Origin: Bacillus subtilis
GTDB lineage: Bacteria; Bacillota; Bacilli; Bacillales; Bacillaceae_C
DNA length: 41,178 nucleotides
Direction: 5' to 3'
Assembly (NCBI RefSeq): GCF_008764245.1
Contig: NZ_VTQV01000038.1
Location: 1 to 41,178, forward strand
Shown here piece after piece: positions 24,755 through 32,633 of this stretch (position 1 is the first letter of the stretch; every line of letters begins with the position of its first letter). The notes below the pieces were generated by a model. That model did not search any database, was not told where the DNA came from, and saw only the letters and a list, made by a program, of their open reading frames with translations. The translations under genes were made by a program, and so were the position numbers.

Positions 24755-25356
24755 CACAACCGATAAATCACAAAGCGCTCGTTCTCATTCTGTTCATACC
24801 AATCCGCCACTCTTATTTCCTGCAAAATGTCAAATGGTGTATGAGTATCCAAAAACGCAAGATAGTCTGATGATGGATAATACAGAATAAGATCGACAGA
24901 ACGTGGATGTTGTTTCAGTGATGTAAGGATCTGCCCTACGACTTTTTTAAAAATATGGACAGCAAACGGATTAAAAAAATAAAAACGGTGATCTCGCGAA
25001 TCCACCTTATAGGCTTCTGCTGGACAACATTTAAATTGAATATCAACGGGATTCCCGCCATTTTTCTCTCGATAACGTAATAAATTGGTCTCCGCTTCAT
25101 CACACCGCTTCTTATTCACCTCAATACCTGTACCCGATAGCCCGAAGCGATGATGTAGATAAAATAAAAGCCGACCTTTTCCACAACCATAATCAACAAG
25201 ACGATCTTTATTGGTCCATTCATATTTATGAAAAAGTGCGTCTAGCGCTTGATAAGGTGTTGCCTCATAAGGGTGATATTGGGCTAAATGGAACGACCAA
25301 TCCTGCGTACCAGTCGTCTCAATACCAAGCAAGTGATCATACTCATGTTCGTTCAC
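24754..25356 (-). CDS. Class I SAM-dependent methyltransferase
   Basis: About 200 residues. Motif I is VDYGCGKGR (about 53-61 of the shorter form), followed by the acidic GTGIEVNKKR end of strand 2 and a post-motif FYFFNPF. The substrate is unknown. The preferred start is GTG at 25356 with GAGGAG 7 bases upstream; the ATG at 25371 is possible, but then the ribosome site would lie inside the gene. The ribosome site overlaps the stop codon of the upstream membrane-protein gene, so translation is coupled and the two products probably act together. Confidence 0.82.
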   Translation of the reverse strand: MNEHEYDHLLGIETTGTQDWSFHLAQYHPYEATPYQALDALFHKYEWTNKDRLVDYGCGKGRLLFYLHHRFGLSGTGIEVNKKRCDEAETNLLRYREKNGGNPVDIQFKCCPAEAYKVDSRDHRFYFFNPFAVHIFKKVVGQILTSLKQHPRSVDLILYYPSSDYLAFLDTHTPFDILQEIRVADWYEQNENERFVIYRL

Positions 25357-25371
25357 AATAAAACTCCTCAT

Positions 25372-26535
25372 TTATTTTTTGGGAAATATTCGATTTCGAT
25401 AGCCGCTATATTGGATATGAATGCGATTTTCAGGCTTAGCATCCACTGTATAGAGAATGATTAAGAAAAGCCATTCAAGTGGCTTCATCAGCAAATAAAC
25501 GAGATCAGCCGACCATTTTGTTCGAATATGTTTACTAAGGGGATAGCCATATGTATCATACATTCGGCGAATATTTTTATGGATTGTTGGTATATATTCC
25601 TCTAATAAATGTTCAAAGGCGTTCGCAATCAACAATTGCCGATTCACCACAATTCTTGAACCATGACGAATCCCCATTCGGACAGGCCTTACCAAGCCTG
25701 GATGTCCCGTTACGGAAACTGTACATAAATAATGCCCATCTCCCGGTACCATTTCTGGAGGTGGAACTGGAATTTGCGAAAGCCGGAAACTACTTGTCTC
25801 CAAAAATGCTTGGATAGAACTATCTGGACGTTGTCCGAATAACACTAAAACAAGTTGAATTACTAAAAATACTGGGAAGAGAAAAAGAGCCCATAACCGA
25901 GGGATTTTTCGGTAGTGATCAGAAATACGAGACAGAAAGGCTGTAAAAGCATTGGAATGTTCAATTCCTTGTTCCTCCTGAGCCTCTAAGAAAGAATGCA
26001 TCGACTCATTCAGTCGTGCAATATAGAAGAAGCTTAATGATACCAAGCCAATTTGCAGCAAGATAATCCCTAGTGATTCAAATAGATCTGTGTATAAAAA
26101 TCCAGTATGCAGTAAGTATACGATTGTCAATAAGATCAATATGATTAATAAAACACAGTGGATGGTGTACAGAACAGGTGATAGATTTACCTTCTTAGTA
26201 GATAATAACCAGTATGAAACCATACTCAAACAAAGAAATACAAATAAAGTAAACACATGATGTCCGGAAAGGGATGCATATCCTTCCAGGGATACGCCAT
26301 TTTGTTCATATACCCTTAAAGGCTCCCCGCCTTGCACACCTTGACTATCAAAGACAAGACCTAGAGTCAGGATGCAAAAGATCCCGATAAAACTTAGTCC
26401 TTCTAATATTTTGGCTCTGGCCCTTATATCTTCACTCATCTTAGCAACTGACCTCGGGAAAAAACTATGCACCATTCTGGCAAACGCATAGATTGGCATA
26501 GCTATAATGCATAAAATGATAACCCAAAACCACAT
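25372..26535 (-). CDS. Multi-pass membrane protein of unknown function (DUF6688-like)
   Basis: About 387 residues. Hydrophobic helices lie near 5-20, 45-62, 95-112, 122-142, 153-172 and 212-233, with a C-terminal hydrophilic domain (about 245-370) containing GDGHYLCTVSVTGHPG and a last hydrophobic stretch near 350-370. It resembles proteins grouped as DUF6688, though I am not certain of that label. ATG at 26535 is favoured by GGGAG 9 bases upstream; TTG at 26544 is an alternative. It is coupled to a methyltransferase gene downstream. Confidence 0.72.
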   Translation of the reverse strand: MWFWVIILCIIAMPIYAFARMVHSFFPRSVAKMSEDIRARAKILEGLSFIGIFCILTLGLVFDSQGVQGGEPLRVYEQNGVSLEGYASLSGHHVFTLFVFLCLSMVSYWLLSTKKVNLSPVLYTIHCVLLIILILLTIVYLLHTGFLYTDLFESLGIILLQIGLVSLSFFYIARLNESMHSFLEAQEEQGIEHSNAFTAFLSRISDHYRKIPRLWALFLFPVFLVIQLVLVLFGQRPDSSIQAFLETSSFRLSQIPVPPPEMVPGDGHYLCTVSVTGHPGLVRPVRMGIRHGSRIVVNRQLLIANAFEHLLEEYIPTIHKNIRRMYDTYGYPLSKHIRTKWSADLVYLLMKPLEWLFLIILYTVDAKPENRIHIQYSGYRNRIFPKK

Positions 26536-26687
26536 GGCTCCCAACTCCCTATGCTAATAGTCTTTTTGCATCTTGTCGTACCAGTCCTTCAGCTGAATCC
26601 TACTATATTTCATTCGCTTATAATGGCATCTCTATCATAATTCGTTTTATAAAAATTGAATCCTAGCATTAGCTTTTTTTTGACCTA

Positions 26688-26806
26688 ATTGCGCGACTCT
26701 CAAGATGAATCGCGCAACTTTAGCTCCCCAATGCGCAACTTCACATCCTTATTGCGGAACTTTGGATCTTCATTGCGCCATAGCAGATTGCATAACTTTG
26801 ATCTGA
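26688..26806. repeat. Degenerate 21-bp tandem repeat
   Basis: Units start at 26688, 26709, 26730, 26751, 26772 (shortened to 15 bases) and 26787. The approximate consensus is ATTGCGCAACTTTRGATCY. The first four are exactly 21 bases each with 60-75 percent mutual identity by eye. The array abuts the mgtE stop codon. No hairpin is obvious, so it is not a standard terminator. Confidence 0.75.
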
Positions 26807-26808
26807 TT

Positions 26809-27792
26809 TCACATAATTCGTGTGATAAACATGGTCGCAATCCCAAAGTAAATCAGCAAAGATAAAATGTCATTAATGGTTGTAATCAGCGGACCTGAGG
26901 CAACAGCTGGATCTGCTTTACACTTATAAAGAATAAGCGGAATAATCGTTCCGGCAAGCGTCCCGATAATCAGCGTAGCCAAAAGTGAAATACCGACAAC
27001 AAATCCAAGCATCATACTTCCTCTCCATACATAAGCGATAATCGCAATAATGATGGCACAAGTGAGCCCAATAATGATGCCGACCAATAACTCTCTCCAT
27101 AAAAGTTTCGCAGCTTTTTTTAGATCCAGTTTTTCGGATACAAGTCCACGAACAACCACCGCCAATGATTGTGTACCTGTATTTCCAGTCATCCCCGCAA
27201 TCATCGGCATGAAAAAGGCAAGTGCCACCACTGCTTCCAATGTTTCTTCAAAACTTTCAATGATTCCCCCAGAAATCAGTCCAATGAATAATAATAAGAT
27301 CAGCCATGGAAGCCTTTTGCCAGCTGCTACGAGCGGACGGGTATGAAAATCAATTTCCTTGCCAGATGCTGTAAGCTTCCCGATATCTTCATCTGCCTCC
27401 TGATGAATGACATCAATAATATCTTCTACATGAATAATCCCCATCAATTGTTTCCATTTATTCACGACGGGAATCGAAACAAGATCTTTATCTCGGAAAA
27501 CTTTGGCTGCTTCTTCTTGGTCCAAATCTGCTGGAAAATAAACAAGATCCTTTTTCATAATATCCGCAAGCCCCTCCGTATCGCTTGCGGCTAATAATTC
27601 ACGTACCGATAATACACCTGTTAACTGTTGATCGACATCAACCATATAGACATAATGAATATTTCTTTTTCCTTGTACCAGTTCTCTTAAATGAAGAATA
27701 GCTTGCTCTACTGTACATGATTCCTGCAAAGCAACGTATCCTTGTTTCATTAATGTTCCCGTTGTTTCATGTTCATAAATGCTATGATTCAT
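26809..27792 (-). CDS. mgtE: Mg2+ transporter MgtE, short form lacking the N domain
   Basis: A 327-residue Mg2+ channel. Residues about 10-140 are two CBS domains (Mg2+ sensing); about 158-327 is the five-helix pore with MIAGMTGNTGTQSL (about 208-221) and TTINDILSL in the last helix, whose Asp corresponds to the pore Mg2+ ligand. Typical MgtE is about 450 residues with an N-terminal helical domain of about 130 residues that is absent here. The start has a strong AAGGAGGT 8 bases upstream and the leader holds an M-box, so the short form is genuine rather than mis-called. Expression should rise when Mg2+ is low. Confidence 0.9.
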   Translation of the reverse strand: MNHSIYEHETTGTLMKQGYVALQESCTVEQAILHLRELVQGKRNIHYVYMVDVDQQLTGVLSVRELLAASDTEGLADIMKKDLVYFPADLDQEEAAKVFRDKDLVSIPVVNKWKQLMGIIHVEDIIDVIHQEADEDIGKLTASGKEIDFHTRPLVAAGKRLPWLILLLFIGLISGGIIESFEETLEAVVALAFFMPMIAGMTGNTGTQSLAVVVRGLVSEKLDLKKAAKLLWRELLVGIIIGLTCAIIIAIIAYVWRGSMMLGFVVGISLLATLIIGTLAGTIIPLILYKCKADPAVASGPLITTINDILSLLIYFGIATMFITRIM

Positions 27793-27807
27793 GGTGAGTA
27801 CCTCCTT

Positions 27808-27885
27808 CTAAAGATGATCTCCCCAAGGCGAGGGGACTTTGATTTCAATTTTTATGCATAAACTACCTTCAGGGGGTTCACTCAT
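27808..27885 (-). CDS. Possible 25-codon leader ORF or small protein upstream of mgtE
   Basis: A short frame beginning MSEPPEG and ending PSPWGDHL. Its ATG at 27885 has a strong AAGGAGGT with 8-base spacing, as good as that of mgtE, and its stop lies 15 bases before the mgtE start codon. It is downstream of the M-box terminator, so it is made only when the riboswitch is ON. It contains a PP pair and a PSP segment. It could be a small protein or a leader peptide coupling translation to mgtE. No family is recognised; an ATG at 27891 is a weaker alternative start. Confidence 0.45.
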   Translation of the reverse strand: MSEPPEGSLCIKIEIKVPSPWGDHL

Positions 27886-27935
27886 CCCCATCACCTCCTT
27901 CATCTTAGACACGAAATCCTCACATTTCTTAAAAA

Positions 27936-27969
27936 ACAAAAAACATCCCTCTCCACAAAGAAGGATGTT
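27936..27969 (-). terminator. M-box terminator upstream of mgtE
   Basis: On the minus strand AACATCC-TTC and GAG-GGATGTT pair around TTTGTG-type loop sequence and run into TTTTTTG-TTTTTT. It lies about 85 bases after the aptamer and is the expected Mg2+-promoted terminator. Confidence 0.88.
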
Positions 27970-28054
27970 CAGCTTGAGGCCTGCACGATGCCGATCACGC
28001 AAGTGTTACCGCATGAAGCACGTATAAAGCCTGTGTTCATTTGATAGTGAATAA

Positions 28055-28212
28055 ACCTCCTTCGCAGAGCTTTAGCACTATGTGACATAGGATTATGATC
28101 CAGCTACATTAAAAACCACCTTAAGTCGATAGTTTCTGTTGACCCATTGGAGTCTTTCGACATTTCTGGGCAGCAGCATATCTCCACATAGGAGCCTCAC
28201 CTAGCGAGGAAT
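28055..28212 (-). ncRNA. M-box (ykoK-type) Mg2+ riboswitch
   Basis: Read on the minus strand it holds the consensus blocks in order: GCTAGGTGAGGCTCCTATGT, GGAGATATGCTGCTGCCC, AATGGGTCAACAGAAA, CGACTTAAGGTG, TTAATGTAGCTGGAT, CCTATGTCACATAGTGCTAA and AGCTCTGCGAAGGAGG. These are almost identical to the B. subtilis mgtE leader. High Mg2+ folds the aptamer and promotes the terminator at 27936-27969. Confidence 0.96.
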
Positions 28213-28235
28213 TCCGTATAAAATTATCTATTTCC

Positions 28236-28264
28236 AGTGTAGTAGCCATATTCAGGATTGTCAA
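28236..28264 (-). promoter_or_regulatory. Promoter of the M-box-mgtE transcript
   Basis: On the minus strand TTGACA (28264-28259), a 17-base spacer, TACACT (28241-28236), about 25 bases upstream of the aptamer. Confidence 0.75.
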
Positions 28265-28317
28265 ACCTTCTAGAATATCTTATTGATCATGAGCTAGATT
28301 TGTTCATAATCAAATCA

Positions 28318-29292
28318 TCATGTACCCATTAAGGAAAAAGCAGCATCATACAGTTTTATTGTTTCCGTAAATCGCGCTGTGATCGAATCAGTTCCCATCA
28401 CAACAGAAATAAGTCTTGTCCCGTCCCGTTCTACTGTTCCAATAAAGCAATAACCCGCTTCATCTGTAAAACCTGTTTTCAATCCATCCACACCAGCATA
28501 TTCAAGACTAGAGCCAACCCCAGGGAGCATTAGATTGGTATTCCCATATGTATCCGTACTGAAATTCAATGTAGGTTTCTCCGCTGTTTCCAGGATTTCT
28601 GGATATTTAATAAGCAAACGCTGGGCTAAACGTGCAAGGTCTTGAGCAGACATCTGATTATCCTCATTGACTCCTCCTGTTGATCGGTATTTCCCTAAAT
28701 CACGGTTGTTTAATCCAGAACTATTCACAAAATGGCTTTGCTCCAATCCTAACTGACCAGCTCTTTCGTTCATAAGTTTCACAAATGCCCCTTCATCCCC
28801 CGCTACCGTTTCAGCCAAAGCAATTGCTGCATCATTAGCAGAATGAATAGCCATCGCTTCAAATAATTCACGGACCGTATAGGTTTGGCCTTGCTGTAAA
28901 GAAACCGACGCTAAGCCTGGAGACTCGGAAATCATTCGTACATACTCACTTGGGGTAACAGCTTGATCCCAACTTATTGCTTGACTCTCAATCGCTTCGA
29001 GGACAAGTAGCTCTGTCATGATTTTCGACATACTCGCCGGAGGCAAGGCAAGATCCTTATTTTTCTCATACAACACATGGCCAGTATCCGCATCAAGCAA
29101 AATAACAGACTTTGCTTGAATCGGTAATTCTGGTAGAGTGATCCTCTCCGGTAAACGTTTCTCTAAATCACTTCTTTCTACGATTGAAAAGGGAGTCGAG
29201 ATTCTCTCTTTTGCTGAGCCATCCTGCTGAAAGAATAGAAACCCCATTCCCCCGATGATTACTACACCTATCCATATCATAAATCGCTTCAT
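28318..29292 (-). CDS. D-alanyl-D-alanine carboxypeptidase (S11, DacF/DacC-like, short)
   Basis: A 324-residue penicillin-binding-protein-type enzyme that trims the terminal D-Ala from peptidoglycan stem peptides outside the membrane. An N-terminal hydrophobic segment (about 5-21) is the signal or anchor. Active-site motifs are SMSK (Ser87 or Ser89; by the SxxK pattern Ser87-Lys90), SAN (151-153) and KTG (272-274). The family's C-terminal beta domain and amphipathic anchor, present in about 400-440-residue members, are missing. The ATG follows AAGGAG at about 9 bases. It is a single gene, divergent from the YngK-like gene. Confidence 0.88.
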   Translation of the reverse strand: MKRFMIWIGVVIIGGMGFLFFQQDGSAKERISTPFSIVERSDLEKRLPERITLPELPIQAKSVILLDADTGHVLYEKNKDLALPPASMSKIMTELLVLEAIESQAISWDQAVTPSEYVRMISESPGLASVSLQQGQTYTVRELFEAMAIHSANDAAIALAETVAGDEGAFVKLMNERAGQLGLEQSHFVNSSGLNNRDLGKYRSTGGVNEDNQMSAQDLARLAQRLLIKYPEILETAEKPTLNFSTDTYGNTNLMLPGVGSSLEYAGVDGLKTGFTDEAGYCFIGTVERDGTRLISVVMGTDSITARFTETIKLYDAAFSLMGT

Positions 29293-29678
29293 TTATATTC
29301 TCCTTGTTTTACGGTGATCCTATTTTTATAGAAAAGTAGCCTCATTTAAACATTCCTTTATATTAACATCTCTTAATTGATAAAAAAACCTCTCCCACAC
29401 TTTAGGTAAAATTCAAATTTTTCCCTTACTTGGAACTTTAAAAACTTTGTCGTAAGAGCAATATGAATAATTTCACAACTTTTCACGGTCGAGTGGCAAC
29501 CTTCCTAACCACCTTTTTCATATAAAAATAATTTTCATACGACTATTTATTTTACAAGTCTCATAGATATAAAAAGAGCCTTCGATGGACAAGCATTTCC
29601 TTGAATCATTCGTACAAGAGACACTCTTCATTGATTCTGTCAAAATGGGCTAAAAAATTAAAGAAGGGTAGGAAGATA
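29293..29678. other. Intergenic region between divergent cell-envelope genes
   Basis: This 386-base AT-rich stretch holds the promoters of the carboxypeptidase (minus) and YngK-like gene (plus). An ECF-like pair, TGGAAC and CGTA, lies near 29431 with a 14-base gap, shorter than the usual 16, so I do not claim it. A 26-codon in-frame extension of the YngK-like gene covers the right end but has no ribosome site. I see no RNA gene or repeat. Confidence 0.4.
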
Positions 29679-31211
29679 ATGACGTACTTGAAAGTGATTT
29701 TGGTAGGGATTCCACTAAGTGTTTTATTATTCGCTAGTTTCAGTCCGGCTCAGGCAGCCAATCCGGCTCCAAAGGAAGAGATGCGAGCCTCCTGGATTTC
29801 GACTGTTACTAATATTGATATGAAACCGGGAATGACAGAAGCGGAGTACACTGCATGGGCGCAATCAACGATTCAAACGCTCGAAAAGAAAAACTTTAAT
29901 ACGGTGATTTTTCAGGTGAAGCCGACCTCAGATGCCTTATACCCTTCAAAACTCGCACCATGGTCTACTTATATTACAGGAAAAAAACAGGGAACAGACC
30001 CAGGTTTTGACCCCTTGCAAATTATGTTAGATACGGCCCATGAGCATGGGTTGGAATTACACGCATGGATCAATCCCTATCGTGTGACGATGGTGAGCCA
30101 AGGATTGGAAGATTTGGCAAGTAACAATATCGCCATCCAGCATCCTGAATGGGTTGTGAAACATGGCGGGCAATACTATTTAGATCCCGGGCTTCCTGGT
30201 GTACAAGCCTATTTAGTCGATGCCGTCAAAGAATTAGTAGCAAACTATGATGTGGATGCGGTGCATATGGATGATTACTTTTATCCGGGAGTCGAATTTT
30301 CTGATCAAGAAACGTATGAAAAGTATGGGAGTGAGTTTACCGATATTGGAGACTGGCGTAGGCATAATGTGAGTCAGCTTGTGGAAGACATCAATCAAAA
30401 TATTAAAGCGATCAAACCTTGGGTACAATTCGGTATTTCTCCATCTGGAATTTGGCGGAATCAAGCAGATGACCCTACTGGTAGTGCAACGAATGGCAAT
30501 GCTCATTATGATCAATTATTTGCCGATTCTCGTCAATGGATTCAAGAAGGTTCGATTGATTATATCACTCCACAAATCTATTGGTCGCGACAATTAGCTG
30601 TCGCCAGCTACTCGGTTCTATTAGACTGGTGGAGTAAACAAGTAGAAACACAAGCCTTTGTTCATCCTGTTTATCTCTATATTGGCATGGCTGATTATAA
30701 AGTGAATAATAACTTTGATACCGCTTGGGAGAATCCTCGTGAACTTCCCGAGCAAATTCTCGACAATCGTGCGAACAAGATTGCAAAGGGGCAAATGCAT
30801 TTTACATTAAGAGATATTTTAAAAAATGCACTTGGCTATGCTGACATTGTGGAGGAAGAGATTTATACAGCAAAATCCTTAACACCTGCCACCCCCTGGA
30901 ATGGAAGCAACGTACCGAAAAAGCCGATCAATGTTGATGTGGACAAGCAAGGGAATTCTGTTAAAATTATGATCAATAATAAAAAAAGAACAGATGCGAA
31001 AAAATATGTCATCTATCGATTTGAAGGGAATCAAACGGTGGATTATCAAAATCCAGAAAATATTGTTGGCGTCACCTATGATCAAAATGGCACAGCTACC
31101 TTCGTGGATCTGGATATTGACCCTGGCAAAAGGTATACGTATGGCGTTACATCCATTTCCCATACGGGTGTAGAGAGTAAAGATGCCAAAGAGAAAAAGA
31201 CAAAGAAATAA
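29679..31211 (+). CDS. Secreted glycoside-hydrolase-like protein (GHL10/DUF187, YngK-like)
   Basis: A 510-residue exported protein, the same length as B. subtilis YngK. It has a signal peptide (about 1-27, ending PAQA), then a TIM-barrel GHL10 domain (about 35-400) with the ELRA/EMRASWISTVTNID start, FQVKPTSDALYP, GLELHAWINPYR, DPGLPGVQAY, VHMDDYFYP and PQIYWSRQ. A fibronectin-III-like domain follows (about 415-505). It probably acts on a cell-wall or extracellular polysaccharide; the acidic VHMDDY and QIYW segments are the likely active site. The ATG at 29679 follows AAGGG/AGGAAG; the in-frame upstream extension is not coding. Confidence 0.85.
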   Translation: MTYLKVILVGIPLSVLLFASFSPAQAANPAPKEEMRASWISTVTNIDMKPGMTEAEYTAWAQSTIQTLEKKNFNTVIFQVKPTSDALYPSKLAPWSTYITGKKQGTDPGFDPLQIMLDTAHEHGLELHAWINPYRVTMVSQGLEDLASNNIAIQHPEWVVKHGGQYYLDPGLPGVQAYLVDAVKELVANYDVDAVHMDDYFYPGVEFSDQETYEKYGSEFTDIGDWRRHNVSQLVEDINQNIKAIKPWVQFGISPSGIWRNQADDPTGSATNGNAHYDQLFADSRQWIQEGSIDYITPQIYWSRQLAVASYSVLLDWWSKQVETQAFVHPVYLYIGMADYKVNNNFDTAWENPRELPEQILDNRANKIAKGQMHFTLRDILKNALGYADIVEEEIYTAKSLTPATPWNGSNVPKKPINVDVDKQGNSVKIMINNKKRTDAKKYVIYRFEGNQTVDYQNPENIVGVTYDQNGTATFVDLDIDPGKRYTYGVTSISHTGVESKDAKEKKTKK

Positions 31212-31360
31212 TCGGGGCGCCATCCACATCTAAATTTTTTAAATAGATCGCACATTTTGCTGATCAGAACTTTGGGAGGAAGTTTTACAGGTGGATCGTA
31301 TCCATAATTTACTAGCGGATATCTTCGCAATGATAGATTACAAAAGGAAAGGTGTAGCCA

Positions 31361-31789
31361 ATGACAGTAGAGATCAGGTTAGCCACTGTAAGCGATGCTG
31401 AGGAACTTTCCATTCTTAATCAGGAATTTAATGGTGGCGCTAGAAGGCCCATCCTAAAAATTTCAGAAAGCCTTGTGAAAAGCAATGAATTAGTGGCAGT
31501 AGCAGTTAGTGATGACAGATTAGTAGGATTTGCCTGTGCACAGATCTTTTCCTCCTTTTGTTATGAAGAACCACAAGGAGAAATAACCGAAATGTATGTA
31601 AAAGAACTAGCTAGACGAAAAGGCATCGCCACTTCTTTGCTGGCGTTTTTAGAGGAAAACTTTCGTGCCTGCGGAGTGAAAGAAGTAAAAATTTTAACAG
31701 GCGCGAAGAATATAGGAGCCCAAACAACGTATACAAAATCCAATTATACAAAACAAAATGAAACAGTTCTTTTTAAAAAGCTAGATTAA
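31361..31789 (+). CDS. GNAT family N-acetyltransferase
   Basis: A 142-residue single-domain GNAT. Motif A is ITEMYVKELARRKGIATSLL (about 75-94; RRKGIA binds the acetyl-CoA pyrophosphate), preceded by a central beta strand and followed by KILTGAKNIGAQTTYTKSNY. It has the length and look of aminoglycoside 3-N/6'-N-type acetyltransferases or protein acetyltransferases, but no substrate can be assigned. The ATG follows AAAGGTG at about 7 bases. A terminator closes the gene, so it is a separate unit from vanR. Confidence 0.82.
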   Translation: MTVEIRLATVSDAEELSILNQEFNGGARRPILKISESLVKSNELVAVAVSDDRLVGFACAQIFSSFCYEEPQGEITEMYVKELARRKGIATSLLAFLEENFRACGVKEVKILTGAKNIGAQTTYTKSNYTKQNETVLFKKLD

Positions 31790-31799
31790 TACCTGCTCT

Positions 31800-31828
31800 A
31801 CGCTTGGTCCATGAGATCAAGCGTTTTT
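31800..31828 (+). terminator. Terminator after the GNAT gene
   Basis: ACGCTTG and CAAGCGT form a 7-bp stem with a 10-base loop, followed by TTTTT. Confidence 0.8.
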
Positions 31829-31844
31829 CCTGTTTATATTGCAT

Positions 31845-31873
31845 TTGAGCCTGATAGGAAAACAACTTATAAT
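31845..31873 (+). promoter_or_regulatory. Sigma-A promoter of vanR-vanS
   Basis: TTGAGC (31845-31850), a 17-base spacer, perfect -10 TATAAT (31868-31873), 65 bases upstream of vanR. Confidence 0.7.
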
Positions 31874-31937
31874 AGAGTTCAACCATTCCTCGGAAATGGC
31901 TTGAGATGTATGTAAGTGAATATACAGGAGTTGGATA

Positions 31938-32633
31938 ATGATGAAGCCCTCTATTTTAATTGCAGATGACGAACGAGAAATTGCTGATTTGCTTGAGATC
32001 CATTTACAAAAAGAAGGTTATCAAGTCAATAAAGCAGTTGATGGACAAGAAGCTCTGCAAATGATCCGATCACATCCCATTGATTTAGTGATTTTAGATA
32101 TCATGATGCCAAATTTAGACGGATTTGAAACAGCTTTGCAAATACGTGCGGAGTATCAGATGCCGATTATTTTTTTGAGCGCGAAATCCTCAGATTTTGA
32201 TAAAATTCAAGGTTTAATGATCGGAGCAGATGATTATTTAACAAAGCCTTTTAATCCAATGGAATTGTTGGCACGTGTGAATGCCCAATTGCGGCGGTAT
32301 ATGAAATTTAATCAACCGAGGACAAATGATATTTCCATTATTGAAACAAATGGGCTAAAAATAGATCCTGACCAACGCTCCGTCACACTCTATGATCAAA
32401 ACATTGAACTTACTCCAAAAGAATTTGATATTTTATATTTATTGGCAAGCCACCCCAAAAAAGTTTTCAGTACGGAGAAAATTTTCCAACTCATTTGGGG
32501 CGAAGCCTATTATGAAAGTGGGAATACAGTAATGGTTCATATTCGTACATTACGAAAAAAACTTGGTGAAGATAAACGGAAAAACTTGTTTATTAAAACA
32601 GTTTGGGGCGTTGGGTATGCGTTTAATGGCTAA
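31938..32633 (+). CDS. vanR: OmpR-family response regulator, VanR type
   Basis: A 231-residue two-component regulator. The receiver domain (about 4-118) has acidic pocket Asp10/Asp11, phospho-acceptor Asp54 (LVILDIMMP), switch Ser81 and Lys103 (LTKPF). A winged-helix DNA-binding domain follows (about 135-230, ELTPKEFDILYLL, RTLRKKLGEDK, TVWGVGYAF). Sequence and its vanS/vanY neighbours point to the VanR group that senses glycopeptide or wall stress. GGAG lies 7 bases before the ATG. The end overlaps vanS by 17 bases. Confidence 0.88.
   Translation: MMKPSILIADDEREIADLLEIHLQKEGYQVNKAVDGQEALQMIRSHPIDLVILDIMMPNLDGFETALQIRAEYQMPIIFLSAKSSDFDKIQGLMIGADDYLTKPFNPMELLARVNAQLRRYMKFNQPRTNDISIIETNGLKIDPDQRSVTLYDQNIELTPKEFDILYLLASHPKKVFSTEKIFQLIWGEAYYESGNTVMVHIRTLRKKLGEDKRKNLFIKTVWGVGYAFNG

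Noticed and set aside
27839-28027. Plus-strand and long minus-strand frames across the M-box expression platform
   Set aside because: They run through the riboswitch terminator; only the short frame with its own ribosome site is kept as a candidate.
29431-29456. ECF-type promoter TGGAAC...CGTA upstream of the YngK-like gene
   Set aside because: The gap is 14 bases, shorter than the usual 16, and the region is AT-rich.
31292-31402. Short GTG frame (36 codons) running into the GNAT start, with GGAGG upstream
   Set aside because: The ribosome site is 11 bases away, the frame overlaps the GNAT gene in another phase, and the product has no features. It is possible as a coupling ORF but unsupported.
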